Shown: positions 55,313 through 64,000 of the stretch, piece by piece
Layout of the letters: each line of letters opens with the position of its first letter
Numbering within the stretch: the first letter of the stretch is position 1
From: Microbulbifer hainanensis
GTDB lineage: Bacteria; Pseudomonadota; Gammaproteobacteria; Pseudomonadales; Cellvibrionaceae
DNA: 64,000 bases
NCBI RefSeq assembly: GCF_014904735.1
Contig: NZ_JACZCR010000027.1
Coordinates: 62,001-126,000 of the forward strand
Direction: 5' to 3'
The notes under the pieces: generated by a model
Seen by the model: only the letters and a program-made list of their open reading frames with translations
The model's database searches: none
Told to the model about the DNA's origin: nothing
Made by a program: the position numbers and the translations under genes

Positions 55313-55828
55313 CTACTCTGTATCCGGATGCTCTACACGCTTGTAAAACTGATAGTCACCACCGCGCATTAACAGGTAGATATTGTAGGGTTCGAACTTC
55401 TTGCCATCGTACATCCCGGGACTCCCCTCGGGCATACCGGGGACGGTGAGGCCAAAGCTGCCCTTGGGGGGATTGCTCAGGTACTGGCGTATAAAGCGCG
55501 CGGGCACATGCCCTTCGAAGACGTATTTCTGTTGCCATACTGCCGTGTGACAGCTACCCATGCCTTGCGGCACACCCCACTGCCCTTTTATTTCGCTCAT
55601 ATGCGTGCTGTTGACAACTTCTGTCTGAATTCCGGCGCTGTGGAGGTGCTTGATCCATTTCTTGCAGCAGAAACAAAAGGGGTTTTTGTACACAATGAGT
55701 GCGCTGGCCGATGGCGGCGCGGCCGCAGTGCTGTCTTCTGCATGGAGCGGACTGCCACTGAGGAGCGCGAGTAAGAGCAGTGCGCAACCGACGAGGGATT
55801 CAGGCAACCTGAGCATAGTGAATCGCAT
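55313..55828 (-). CDS. DUF411 periplasmic metal-binding-type protein
   Basis: A 171-residue protein with a signal peptide ending near LHAED (residue 30). The DUF411 core is VYKNPFCFCCKKWIKHL, with Cys52, Cys54 and Cys55, then GSCHTAVW, a pattern thought to bind copper or to take part in metal handling. The start at 55828 overlaps the egtD stop by 29 bases, so it is translated with the ergothioneine genes, an odd partnership. Confidence 0.85.
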   Translation of the reverse strand: MRFTMLRLPESLVGCALLLLALLSGSPLHAEDSTAAAPPSASALIVYKNPFCFCCKKWIKHLHSAGIQTEVVNSTHMSEIKGQWGVPQGMGSCHTAVWQQKYVFEGHVPARFIRQYLSNPPKGSFGLTVPGMPEGSPGMYDGKKFEPYNIYLLMRGGDYQFYKRVEHPDTE

Positions 55829-56768
55829 AACGGCACTCTCTATCGGTCCAGTGCGTCACGGTCTGGAATCCGGTGTCCTCGAGAAGGCCGCGGAAACCAT
55901 TCAGGGAATACTTGTGGCTGTTTTCCGTGTGAATGGTTTCGCCTTCCCGAAAATGTATGCGCTCGCCGGCGATCGTGACATCATGGGAGCGGAGACAGAC
56001 CAGGTGCATTTCCACCCGTTGGCGCAGCGAGTGATAAAACGCCCGATGCGCAAACAGGCTGAGATCAAAATTCCCCTGGAGTTCGCTGTTGATTCGCGTA
56101 AGCAGATTCTTGTTGAACGCGGCCGTGACATGCTCGCTGTCGTGATAGGCGCGCTCCAGGATGACTGAGTCTTTATCCAGGTCGGTGCCGATCAACAGAC
56201 CGTCCCCGGGTTGCAATTGAGAGGTGAAAATTGCGAGTAAGGCGCGTGCTTGTTCTGGATCAAAGTTGCCGATCGTTGACCCCGGAAAAAAAATCACCCG
56301 TTTGCTCGCCGGAGGGCAGTCGAACGAGTTCCAGAATGCCTTCTGCGTAAAGTCACCAACAGCTGCCTGCACCGATAGTGTCGGCAAGAGCGCTTCGATT
56401 TCCGCCCTGGCCGCCAACAGTATTTCTGGTGAGATATCAGTGGGAATGTAGCCGGCGGGCGAATCCAGCTGCTGCAAGAGCGGTCGAACCTTTTCACAAT
56501 TGCCGGCACCGGGCTCGATAATCAGTGCGTCCTGACCGATATGCTCTGCCATATTGCTCAGATACCGGGAAAAAATTTCCGCTTCGGTCCGCGTCAGGTA
56601 GTAGTCGCGCAGTTCACAGATCTTTTCGAACAGTCGGGAGCCGGTTTCGTCATACAGGTATTTGCACGGTAGTGTTTTCTGCGCCTGCCTGAGTCCGTGG
56701 ATGACGTCCACCAGGAATACATTCGTTTCCGGGCTCACATGGTCGAGTGGCGAGGTGGCCATATTCAT
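55800..56768 (-). CDS. egtD: L-histidine N-alpha-methyltransferase
   Basis: A 322-residue SAM-dependent enzyme that trimethylates histidine to hercynine, the first step of ergothioneine synthesis. The SAM site is in IIEPGAGNCEKVRPLL (about residue 84), and DISPEILLAA and FFPGSTIGNFDPE are family marks; ETENSHKYS-like HTENSHKYSLNGF near the C-terminus binds substrate. Its ATG overlaps the egtB TGA (ATGA), so both steps are made together. Confidence 0.93.
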   Translation of the reverse strand: MNMATSPLDHVSPETNVFLVDVIHGLRQAQKTLPCKYLYDETGSRLFEKICELRDYYLTRTEAEIFSRYLSNMAEHIGQDALIIEPGAGNCEKVRPLLQQLDSPAGYIPTDISPEILLAARAEIEALLPTLSVQAAVGDFTQKAFWNSFDCPPASKRVIFFPGSTIGNFDPEQARALLAIFTSQLQPGDGLLIGTDLDKDSVILERAYHDSEHVTAAFNKNLLTRINSELQGNFDLSLFAHRAFYHSLRQRVEMHLVCLRSHDVTIAGERIHFREGETIHTENSHKYSLNGFRGLLEDTGFQTVTHWTDRECRYAIHYAQVA

Positions 56769-58054
56769 TGTACGTCTCCTGCCAGGCGAATCCCGGTGAA
56801 TTGCCAGCTCTGGTGCGGATAGAAGAAGTTGCGGTAGCTCATTCGGATATGATCTGCCGGTGTGACACAGGATCCACCACGCAAGACTTTCTGGTTACAC
56901 ATGAATTTACCGTTGTACTCGCCAACCGCGTCGGCACTGGGCCTGAAGCCCGGATACGGCAAGTAGGCGCTGGAAGTCCACTCCCACAAATCGCCCAGAA
57001 ACTGGTTCTGTCCGGAAGTCGCCGTCAATGGGCGGAAGCTGCGCTTTTCCAGCAGATTGGCACCGGCAAGCTGATCCGGCCTGCGCAACTGGCAGGCAGC
57101 TACCTCCCATTCGAACTCAGTGGGCAGCCGGCGGCCCGCCCAGGTGGCGAAGGCATCCGCCTCGTAAAAACTGACATGGCACACTGGCTCGTGTCCGAGC
57201 AGTGGCTGCAAACCGCCGAGGGTAAACTGATACCAGCGCCCTTCTCTCTGCTGCCAGTAGTGCGGACAGGTTCGCTGTTCGCGCTGGATGAGCGCCCAGC
57301 CATCAGAGAGCCACAGCCGCGGTTCGCGGTAACCACCGTCTTCGATAAATTCCAGATACTCAGCGTTGGTGACCAACCGCGAGGCAACGGCGAAGTCTCC
57401 CACCAGTTGCTGGTGAATCGGACTCTCGTTGTCGAAATAAAAGTGGTCGCCCTCACTGCCGATCCGGTGGAGACCGCCGTTGATGGGCAGCCAGACTAAC
57501 GGTGGCGCTCCATCTTCAGTGTCTTCGTCAACGCCGCCGTCGGCGTAGGCGGGCAAGACTGGATTGATTGAAAACGCATGTTTGATATCGGTGAGCAACA
57601 ATTCCTGGTGTTGCTGCTCGTGATTCAGCCCCAGCGTTACCAATGCATCCAGTGAAGAGATGAGCGGCACCTGTGTCAGCAGCTGCTCCATACAGCTGTC
57701 GATACGGCGTCGATAGGCGAACACCGCCTCCAGGTCCGGTCTCGACAGGAGGCCCCGCTGGGGGCGACTGAACGGTGTACCGAGACTGTTGTAATAGGAG
57801 TTGAAGAGCTGGTGAAAATCCGGATCGAATGGCCGGTATCCAGGCAGATGGGGCCGCAGTAAAAAGGTTTCGAAGAACCAGCTGGTGTGGGCCAGGTGCC
57901 ACTTGGTGGGGCTTGCGTCGGACATGGACTGCAGCTGCATGTCCTCTGCCGACAGCGGATCGGACAACTGTTCCGTCTCTCCCCGAATGCGCCGGTATCG
58001 GGCAAGGAGCTCTGCCCGGACTTCCGTATCTACCTCTCCCGCCAGTATCGTCAT
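56765..58054 (-). CDS. egtB: Hercynine oxygenase (sulfoxide synthase)
   Basis: Taken from the ATG at 58054, the protein has 429 residues; the frame is open to 58171 but the extra part is unlike the family. It joins a DinB-like N-domain to a formylglycine-generating-enzyme-like C-domain. Iron ligands are expected at His53 (KWHLAH) and His145/His149 (NHEQQHQE). The C-domain shows LPTEFEWEVAA, WEWTSSAYLPYPGF and VLRGGSCVTP. It uses oxygen and cysteine or gamma-glutamylcysteine to add sulfur to hercynine. No egtE lyase gene is seen here. Confidence 0.93.
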   Translation of the reverse strand: MTILAGEVDTEVRAELLARYRRIRGETEQLSDPLSAEDMQLQSMSDASPTKWHLAHTSWFFETFLLRPHLPGYRPFDPDFHQLFNSYYNSLGTPFSRPQRGLLSRPDLEAVFAYRRRIDSCMEQLLTQVPLISSLDALVTLGLNHEQQHQELLLTDIKHAFSINPVLPAYADGGVDEDTEDGAPPLVWLPINGGLHRIGSEGDHFYFDNESPIHQQLVGDFAVASRLVTNAEYLEFIEDGGYREPRLWLSDGWALIQREQRTCPHYWQQREGRWYQFTLGGLQPLLGHEPVCHVSFYEADAFATWAGRRLPTEFEWEVAACQLRRPDQLAGANLLEKRSFRPLTATSGQNQFLGDLWEWTSSAYLPYPGFRPSADAVGEYNGKFMCNQKVLRGGSCVTPADHIRMSYRNFFYPHQSWQFTGIRLAGDVQ

Positions 58055-58171
58055 AAGTCGGCTTACTGCGATTGATTTCAAATGATCATACGCAGTTTTG
58101 GCGGGATTCCCACGAAATTGCCAGTAAACTGAAAGCTTTTGGCGCCAGTTTGCGCGCTTGTGATCTGGCAC

Positions 58172-58202
58172 AAAAAAAGGGCCGGCATTGCCGACCCTTT
58201 TT
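58172..58202 (-). terminator. Rho-independent terminator after the TonB-dependent receptor gene
   Basis: On the minus strand GGGTCGGC and GCCGGCCC pair as a GC-rich stem with loop AAT, flanked by A5 before and T7 after. It lies 23 bases beyond the receptor stop. The flanking A and T runs would let it work in both directions. Confidence 0.88.
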
Positions 58203-58225
58203 CATTTCGCTGTAGCAGAGACAGC

Positions 58226-60793
58226 TTAGAAGCGAACGGTGAAGTCAGCTCCGTAAGTACGCGGCATGAAGCGCCAGCCGGTTTCGGAACCGATTGCACT
58301 GCCCGGACCGCCGTAGGAGCCCACCACCTCGTTATCGGTCACATTCTGGACCCATGCAGAAACAGTGTAACGATCGCTGGCGCTGTTGAACGCCAGACGT
58401 GCGTTGAGCAGGTCGTAATCGCCGATCACCAGAGACGGATCGGTGATGGTGCCGACACGCTCATCGGTCCAGTTGTAGTCACCGCGCATTACCACGCTGG
58501 CGCCAGAGGCCAGATCGAAGGTGTACTCGGCCATCAGGTTGACCTTGTTCTCCGGCGTGCCGACACGGGGCTGACCGGTGCGGTCGTCCGCTGCGGTTTC
58601 ACCGGCGGCTGCGATGACCTGGTAGCGGGTGTACTCGGTTTCCAGGTGCGAGTAGTTACCGCCGATCAGCAGGTTGTCGGTGGCGGCCCACAGTACTTCA
58701 ACTTCGGCGCCCTGCCCTTCGGCATCGGCGTTACGCAGGTTGTAGCTCGGGATCGGGAAACCGATCAGGCTCAGCTCCTGCAGGTTGTCGTACTGGTAGC
58801 TGTACACAGACGCATTCAACTGCATGCGGTTGTCGAACAGGTTCGACTTGATGCCCGCTTCGATGTTGGTCACGTTTTCCTGATCGAAGGAGTTCTCGAT
58901 ATTCGCGCCGTAGTTCAGGCTGTTGAAACCGCCCGCCTTGAAGCCGTTGGCCCAGGACAGGTAAGTCATCACGTTATCGTTCCAACGGTAGTCCAGCACC
59001 ATACGGCCGGACAGGTCGGACCAGCTGTCAGACGGCTTCTCGGAAATCTGAGACTGGCCGCCGCTGAAGAACGCGATGCCGAACGGAATGCCGTACAGGC
59101 TGTTCTGGTAGGCGGTGTCGATGGAGAAGTCTTTTTCATCCTGGGTGTAGCGCAGGCCGAACGTCAGATCCAACGCGTCGGTGATTGACCAGGTCGCATC
59201 GCCGTAAATGGCTGCGGAGCGGTAATCACCGGTGTTTACAACGTTTTCGCGCCAGTTGGCGTTCTGGCCCTGTACGAAGGCATTGGCACCCTGGAACAGA
59301 CAGCCTTGCAGCATCGCCGGATCGGCAAGTGCCGGGGCGCACTGGAAAGAGCCGGCAAACTGGGCCCAGGCTTCAGGAGAGGTCTGCGCCTGTGCAACCA
59401 GGCCCGGCAGCATGTAGTTGCCGAAGAAGCTGGCAATCATCACACCGTCGAGACCAAAACCGCGCAGCATTTCACGCGCCGCGGGCAGCTGCTCGCTGAC
59501 CTGCTGATCGTTCATCTGGGCGATGGCAGCCAATTGCGGCTCGAGCTGCGCAGCCACCGGGCCCTGCATTTCTGCGGGTAACAGGGCGGTCAGTGCCATC
59601 AGCGCTTCCGGGTCTTCCTTCAGCGCGGTGTAAAGCGCGAAGCTTTCGAAAGTACTCGGCGTAAAGAAGGCCTCGGTGTCGTGCGTCAGCTTCTCCTGGG
59701 AGTAGGAAGCGCCGAGGGTCCACTTCAGGGAGTCGGTCGCGCCATTGAGACGGAATTCCTGGGAGAAGTACTTCTGGTCATCCACGTTGCGGGAGCCGAA
59801 GAAGTAGTCCGGGTTGGCCTGGCCATCTTCATCCTGCTGAATGGTCGCATCAAAAGTACGATATGACGTAATGGACGTCAGAGTTACATCGTCGAAGTCG
59901 TGGGTGACGGTCAGAGAGGAACCGTACAGGTCACGCTCTTCGCGGTTCGGGAAGTCCAGCGTCACGTCACCAAAGACACCGTCGGGAGCCAGGGCGCCGT
60001 TGACGGAGGCACGGGTGCCACTGTTCTGGTTCAGCTTGTTGTATTCGTTGCGCCACAGGATTTCAGTGTCTTCATTCGGCAGCCATGACAGGGCCGCACG
60101 GAAAGTCTGAGTATCCTGGCCACCCCAGTCAGCGCCGTTGCCGCCGTTCGGGTAGTAGCCGTCGCGCTTGTTGCTGGAGGCGGAAACACGCATCGACAGC
60201 TCATCGGTCAACGCGCGGTTGACGATGATGTCGGTAGCCATACGGCCGTAGTTACCAGCGGTAAATGTGGCTTCGGACTGGTTTTCGTTGATCGGCTTCT
60301 TGGTGATGATATGGATCGCACCACCAGTGGCGTTGCGGCCGAACAGGGTACCCTGCGGGCCCTTCAGCACCTCCACGCGCTCGATATCTGCCAGCGGCAC
60401 TTCTGCGCCGGCACCGCGGCCGGTGTAGACACCGTCGACGTATACGGCTACCGCCGGGTCAGAGCCCACGGTGAAGTCGGAAGTCTGGATACCGCGAATG
60501 TTATAGGTCGGTTGCAGGGTGGTGTCGTTGTTCATCTCGACGCCGGGTGTGGATTTACCCAGGTCGGTCAGGTTCTGCGCACCCATATTCTTGATGTTGT
60601 CGCCGGTAAAGGCGGAAATGGCAATAGGTACATCCTGCAGGTTCTCTGCACGTTTCTGTGCAGTTACGACTACTTCCTCGATTTCGGCCGCGTACGCAGA
60701 GCCACTCAGAGCAGTCGCAAATGCGATGGCCTGAGAGAGAAAGGTCAAACGGAAGTTCCGGCTGTTACCGGACTGATCGGCGTCGTGCATCAT
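58226..60793 (-). CDS. TonB-dependent outer-membrane receptor
   Basis: An 855-residue receptor with a signal peptide (cut near AYAAE, residue 36), a TonB-box-like EEVVVTAQKR, a plug domain (about 50-160; NIRGIQ and RVEVLKGPQGTLFGRNATGG) and a 22-strand barrel ending in the aromatic ADFTVRF. Between about residues 385 and 510 lies a long Ala/Gln/Leu-rich, apparently helical insertion with two Cys residues (QCAPAL, GCLF), which probably forms an extracellular cap or loop. It belongs to the large sphingomonad/alteromonad-like receptor group for plant or lipidic compounds rather than the siderophore group, though this is inferred. It is divergent from a penicillin-acylase-like gene. Confidence 0.9.
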   Translation of the reverse strand: MMHDADQSGNSRNFRLTFLSQAIAFATALSGSAYAAEIEEVVVTAQKRAENLQDVPIAISAFTGDNIKNMGAQNLTDLGKSTPGVEMNNDTTLQPTYNIRGIQTSDFTVGSDPAVAVYVDGVYTGRGAGAEVPLADIERVEVLKGPQGTLFGRNATGGAIHIITKKPINENQSEATFTAGNYGRMATDIIVNRALTDELSMRVSASSNKRDGYYPNGGNGADWGGQDTQTFRAALSWLPNEDTEILWRNEYNKLNQNSGTRASVNGALAPDGVFGDVTLDFPNREERDLYGSSLTVTHDFDDVTLTSITSYRTFDATIQQDEDGQANPDYFFGSRNVDDQKYFSQEFRLNGATDSLKWTLGASYSQEKLTHDTEAFFTPSTFESFALYTALKEDPEALMALTALLPAEMQGPVAAQLEPQLAAIAQMNDQQVSEQLPAAREMLRGFGLDGVMIASFFGNYMLPGLVAQAQTSPEAWAQFAGSFQCAPALADPAMLQGCLFQGANAFVQGQNANWRENVVNTGDYRSAAIYGDATWSITDALDLTFGLRYTQDEKDFSIDTAYQNSLYGIPFGIAFFSGGQSQISEKPSDSWSDLSGRMVLDYRWNDNVMTYLSWANGFKAGGFNSLNYGANIENSFDQENVTNIEAGIKSNLFDNRMQLNASVYSYQYDNLQELSLIGFPIPSYNLRNADAEGQGAEVEVLWAATDNLLIGGNYSHLETEYTRYQVIAAAGETAADDRTGQPRVGTPENKVNLMAEYTFDLASGASVVMRGDYNWTDERVGTITDPSLVIGDYDLLNARLAFNSASDRYTVSAWVQNVTDNEVVGSYGGPGSAIGSETGWRFMPRTYGADFTVRF

Positions 60794-61090
60794 CGCGTCC
60801 TCGCGTTTGTTGTTATAGAAAAGCGTGATGTTAATTAATGTCTGTTTTTGTTATTGGGCGCCATCTTACGATCAGACAAGCCGATTGGAAACCCCGTTAT
60901 GACTTTTTTCTAGTGACTGGTCAGTTCTGGGCGGCGCCTAATTAAGTGGCGGCACTCTAGTGGCATTTGATTCTTCCGGAAACACATATTTGTGACCGTT
61001 TTTTGTCCTCGAGTAACTATTTTGTGGCCGAAATCTGCTGATAAACTGCGCAATTACACCAAATACAATAATGACTCTCGAGAAGTTCTC

Positions 61091-63448
61091 ATGGCCCAGA
61101 GTACCTCCCTACCCCGCCTGCTAATGCGTATTGCGATGGCGCTGGCGGCACTGTTAATCCTGCTTACCCTCGCTACCTGGTTGTGGCTGCGCCAGAGCCT
61201 GCCGATTCTGGAGGGCACGCTCGACACCGGCGCATTGCAAGCGCCCGTGACGATTCGCCGCGATGCCCAGGGCATAGCGCAGATCGAATCCGAAGACCGC
61301 AACGGTGCGGCTTTTGCCCTGGGCTTCCTGCACGCCCAGGAGCGCTTCTTCCAGATGGACCTGCTGCGCCGCAACTCCGCTGGAGAACTGGCCGCACTGG
61401 TCGGCTCCGCCGCGCTGAAACACGACCGCGAGGTACGCGTGCACCAGTTCCGCAAACGGGCCGAACGCAATGTAGCTGCATTGCCGAAGGCGCAGCGACT
61501 TCTGTTGCAGCAATATGTGAAGGGTGTGAACTACGGCCTGCAGCAACTGGGCGCAAAACCCTGGGAGTACGCGCTGCTTGGGCAGGAACCGCAACCCTGG
61601 ACAGAAGCGGACAGCATGCTGACGCTGTTCAGTATGTATCTCACCCTGCAGAGCCCCACCGGTCAGTACGAACAGCGCGATACGGCACTGGCCAAGTTAT
61701 TGCCGGCCGATCTCTATCAGTTCTTTTTCCCCGCTGGCGGCAGCTGGGATGCGCCGCTGATCGGTAAAGCACGCGGGCCGGTCTCCCTGCCGCAGACCGA
61801 TATCGCGTCGCTGCTCAGCGACGATTCGCCTATCGCCTATCACCGGATGACCAGCGAAGACATGATCATCGGCAGTAACAACTGGGTGGTCGGTGGCGCG
61901 CTGACAGCCGATGGCAGCGCCATTCTCGCCGACGATATGCACCTGGGGCTGACGGTACCGAATATCTGGTACCGGGCCAGTTGGCGAATTCCCGGCACTG
62001 ACCGCTATCAGCGCGGAGCCACCCTGCCCGGCGGCCCCATCGCGGTGGTGGGCAGCAACGGGCTGGTGGCCTGGGGCTTCACCAATACCGGTGGCGACTG
62101 GGGCGACCTGATCCCACTGGAACTGAGTGACGACGGCAGCCAGTACCGGACCCCGGACGGCTGGCGTGACTTTGATATCGACGAAGAAACCATCGCCGTC
62201 AAAGACGGTGATCCAGAGACCCTGGAAGTGCGCAAAACCATCTGGGGTCCGGTGGTGGGTGAAGATTACACCAGTGCACCGCTCGCCTATCGCTGGGTCG
62301 CGCACGATATCGAAGGCTGTAATCTCAACCTGCTGCGCATGGAAAATGTAAAGAGTGCCAAAGAAGCCCTGGACCTGGGCCCGCAACTGGGTATTCCCCA
62401 CCAGAACCTGGTGGTCGGTGATACTGACGGCCACATCGGCTGGACCGTCGGCGGCGCCATTCCACGTCGTGTAGGCTTCGACGGCAGCCGTTCCGAATCC
62501 TGGGCCGATGGCACCCGCCATTGGGACGGCTACCTCACTGTTGCCGAGCAGCCGCGCGTCTACGATCCGCCCTCCCATCGCATCTGGACGGCGAACGCGC
62601 GCACCATGGACGGCAAGTTCCTCGACATCATGGGCAATCAGGGATATGCCCTGGGGGCACGCCAACAACAGATTCGCGACGACCTTTTTGCCCACGACCA
62701 ATTCAGCGAGAAGGATCTGCTGGATATCCAGCTGGATGATCGCGCCGTGTTCCTGCAGCGCTGGCAGCAGTCACTGCTGACGCTGCTCGACGGCGACACC
62801 AATTATCGCGACGTGCGCGACCAGATCGAACAATGGGGGGACCGCGCCAGCGCTGACTCCGTCGGTTACCGTATCGTGCGCAATTACCGCCTGAAGTTTA
62901 TCGAACTGGCCACGGCACCAGTGGTGACCTATATGCGTCGCTTCCAGGAAGGATTCCGCCTGAACCCGGTCAACCGCCAGATCGAATATGGTGCCTGGGC
63001 AATGCTTGCGGATGAGCCGCAGAACCTGCTCAATCCGGAGTTTGAATCCTGGCACGCGCTGAAGCTTGCAGCCCTGGATGCGGTATTGGCTGAAATGTCA
63101 AAAGACGGCCGCCCTCTTTCCGAGCAGACCTGGGGCGTGGAAAACACCGCGCAGATCCACCACCCGCTGGCGCGGGCGGTCAGCGCGATCAACTGGTTTA
63201 CCGCCATGCCGGCGGAACCGCTATCTGGGGATACCCATATGCCACGCGTACAGTCTCCGAACAGTGGCGCGTCCGAGCGCATGGTGGTTTCACCCGGCCA
63301 CGAAGAGCGCGCGATCTTCCATATGGCGACGGGCCAGAGCGCTCACCCGCTGTCGCCATTCTTTGGCAATGGCCACGAGGACTGGGTGAAGGGCAACCCT
63401 TCCCCACTGGAAAAGCGCGAGACTCGCTACGAGCTGACCTTGCGGTAG
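61091..63448 (+). CDS. Penicillin acylase family N-terminal-nucleophile hydrolase
   Basis: From the ATG at 61091 the protein has 785 residues; a longer frame from 60992 is unlikely. An N-terminal membrane segment (about 10-33) places it in the periplasm. It shows the acylase A-domain RDAQGIAQIESEDRNGAAFALG, then the autoproteolysis site IIGSNNWVVGG, where Ser262 becomes the N-terminal nucleophile of the mature beta chain. The family includes penicillin G acylases and acyl-homoserine-lactone acylases. The adjacent receptor may import the substrate. The acyl group accepted cannot be deduced. Confidence 0.9.
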   Translation: MAQSTSLPRLLMRIAMALAALLILLTLATWLWLRQSLPILEGTLDTGALQAPVTIRRDAQGIAQIESEDRNGAAFALGFLHAQERFFQMDLLRRNSAGELAALVGSAALKHDREVRVHQFRKRAERNVAALPKAQRLLLQQYVKGVNYGLQQLGAKPWEYALLGQEPQPWTEADSMLTLFSMYLTLQSPTGQYEQRDTALAKLLPADLYQFFFPAGGSWDAPLIGKARGPVSLPQTDIASLLSDDSPIAYHRMTSEDMIIGSNNWVVGGALTADGSAILADDMHLGLTVPNIWYRASWRIPGTDRYQRGATLPGGPIAVVGSNGLVAWGFTNTGGDWGDLIPLELSDDGSQYRTPDGWRDFDIDEETIAVKDGDPETLEVRKTIWGPVVGEDYTSAPLAYRWVAHDIEGCNLNLLRMENVKSAKEALDLGPQLGIPHQNLVVGDTDGHIGWTVGGAIPRRVGFDGSRSESWADGTRHWDGYLTVAEQPRVYDPPSHRIWTANARTMDGKFLDIMGNQGYALGARQQQIRDDLFAHDQFSEKDLLDIQLDDRAVFLQRWQQSLLTLLDGDTNYRDVRDQIEQWGDRASADSVGYRIVRNYRLKFIELATAPVVTYMRRFQEGFRLNPVNRQIEYGAWAMLADEPQNLLNPEFESWHALKLAALDAVLAEMSKDGRPLSEQTWGVENTAQIHHPLARAVSAINWFTAMPAEPLSGDTHMPRVQSPNSGASERMVVSPGHEERAIFHMATGQSAHPLSPFFGNGHEDWVKGNPSPLEKRETRYELTLR

Positions 63449-63498
63449 TTGAGACCATGCACGCCTAATTGATCTTGAGGCTCCGGCCGACGGATTAA

Positions 63499-63762
63499 TT
63501 AGGCGGTTTCGTCGAGAATGGCAAAAGAGAGGAATGAAGTAAGCAGGCCGATGGCCAGCACAAACGGGAGCAGTGGGAAACACAGCATCAACAGGGAGGT
63601 GCCTATCCAGAGGTTTTTCACCCAGCTTTTCTTGAGACGATAGCTACGGGTGTAACGGCGGGAGTGATCGTCCGCCGGATCAGGCAGACAGATTTCACTT
63701 TCCCGGGGCTGAAATGCCCGCACTAAAAGAGTGCAGTAAAACCGGATCAACGCGATTAACAT
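63499..63762 (-). CDS. Small membrane protein of unknown function
   Basis: The start is the ATG at 63762; the longer frame from 63855 begins at TTG with no clear ribosome site. The 87-residue protein has an N-terminal hydrophobic segment (about 1-17), a basic middle (RRYTRSYRLKKSWVKN) and a strong hydrophobic region (about 52-82). I do not recognise the family. It is convergent with the acylase gene, and an inverted repeat CGCCTAATT/AATTAGGCG (63462-63470, 63497-63505) lies across the gap and its own stop codon. Confidence 0.55.
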   Translation of the reverse strand: MLIALIRFYCTLLVRAFQPRESEICLPDPADDHSRRYTRSYRLKKSWVKNLWIGTSLLMLCFPLLPFVLAIGLLTSFLSFAILDETA

Positions 63763-63863
63763 GCCAAGCACCACTCGCAAACTTCTTTTGCAGTATAGAT
63801 GCTCGAATTCAGGTAGCCGGCCCGGCTTGTGGAAGCCTGCGACCCTCGCTGGCAAAAGCCCGG

Positions 63864-64000
63864 TTACTGGTCGCGATACCAGCGCAATTTTTCGTGCAGG
63901 CTGACAACGCCACCGACAATGGTCAGCGCCGGCGCCTCGACATTTTCCGAAATCGCCAGATTCGGCAGTGTTGTCAGGTCCCCCACCACTACCCGCTGTT
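63864..64000 (-). CDS. cobA: Uroporphyrinogen-III C-methyltransferase, C-terminal end
   Basis: The window ends inside this gene; the visible 44 residues end in APALTIVGGVVSLHEKLRWY before the stop at 63864-63866. That ending is characteristic of SUMT (CobA, or the methylase domain of CysG), which makes precorrin-2 for sirohaem or cobalamin. Whether the gene is single-domain or part of a CysG fusion cannot be seen. Confidence 0.85.
   Translation of the reverse strand, partial: QRVVVGDLTTLPNLAISENVEAPALTIVGGVVSLHEKLRWYRDQ

Noticed and set aside
58139-59188. A 349-codon plus-strand open frame opposite the TonB-dependent receptor gene
   Set aside because: It is antisense to a well-supported receptor, has no ribosome site or family motif and reflects the codon usage of the opposite strand.
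61697-62701. A 334-codon minus-strand open frame opposite the acylase gene
   Set aside because: Fully inside the acylase gene on the other strand, with low-complexity His/Val/Ala text and no family match.

Overview
The window looks like chromosomal DNA of a marine-type gammaproteobacterium. Gene content and organisation (a TonB-dependent receptor beside a penicillin-acylase-like hydrolase, a GH2 glycosidase, ergothioneine genes, a cyanide-insensitive-type bd oxidase and an aminoarabinose lipid A operon) recall Microbulbifer and relatives in the Cellvibrionales. That placement rests on protein style only; there is no rRNA or tRNA here. About 57 intact or edge-cut protein genes can be supported, together with seven decayed gene remnants. 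I saw no complete insertion sequence, CRISPR array, tRNA, rRNA or phage module.

Region 1 (1-11.9 kb) is a set of small stress and detoxification units, several with a local regulator: the end of a carboxymuconolactone-decarboxylase (CMD) family gene, tetR plus quinone reductase with matching operators, a GH2 beta-glucuronidase-like enzyme, a broken cupin gene, the glutathione-dependent formaldehyde pathway (frmA-fghA) divergent from a lysR with a good LysR box, a SixA phosphatase, and a tetR divergent from an EmrAB-like pump. Region 2 (11.9-14.7 kb) holds a MocR regulator divergent from a second CMD protein, plus a secreted cupin. Region 3 (14.9-18.3 kb) is a membrane di-iron hydroxylase with its own fused ferredoxin-reductase and a divergent AraC regulator. 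Region 4 (18.5-23.6 kb) is a bd-type quinol oxidase with a 38-codon DUF2474 subunit and a YdeP-like molybdoenzyme. Region 5 (23.7-32.5 kb) has a MerR-controlled short-chain dehydrogenase-like protein, an isoquinoline-1-oxidoreductase-like molybdenum hydroxylase operon ending in ltrA, a GFA protein, an aldo/keto reductase and a decayed Old Yellow Enzyme gene.

Region 6 (32.7-50.9 kb) concerns the envelope: an MltF-like lytic transglycosylase with two solute-binding domains, a PAP2 phosphatase, a DUF368 (PopT-type) undecaprenyl-phosphate transporter, an ArnT paralogue, a WbuC cupin, a scrap-heap of decayed RND efflux, popT and wbuC fragments, a DUF374 acyltransferase, then an arn operon (arnT-arnE-arnB-arnC-arnA formyltransferase-arnA decarboxylase-arnD) in which the usually fused ArnA is two genes, and a secreted glycerophosphodiesterase-like protein. 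Read together, these genes make, attach and recycle the carrier for L-Ara4N on lipid A, a known route to cationic-peptide resistance.

Region 7 (51-64 kb) carries a DUF6351 hydrolase, a DUF202 membrane protein, a YheT-type hydrolase, a translationally coupled egtB-egtD-DUF411 set for ergothioneine, a TonB-dependent receptor divergent from a penicillin-acylase-family enzyme, a small membrane protein, and the end of a uroporphyrinogen-III C-methyltransferase gene running off the right edge.
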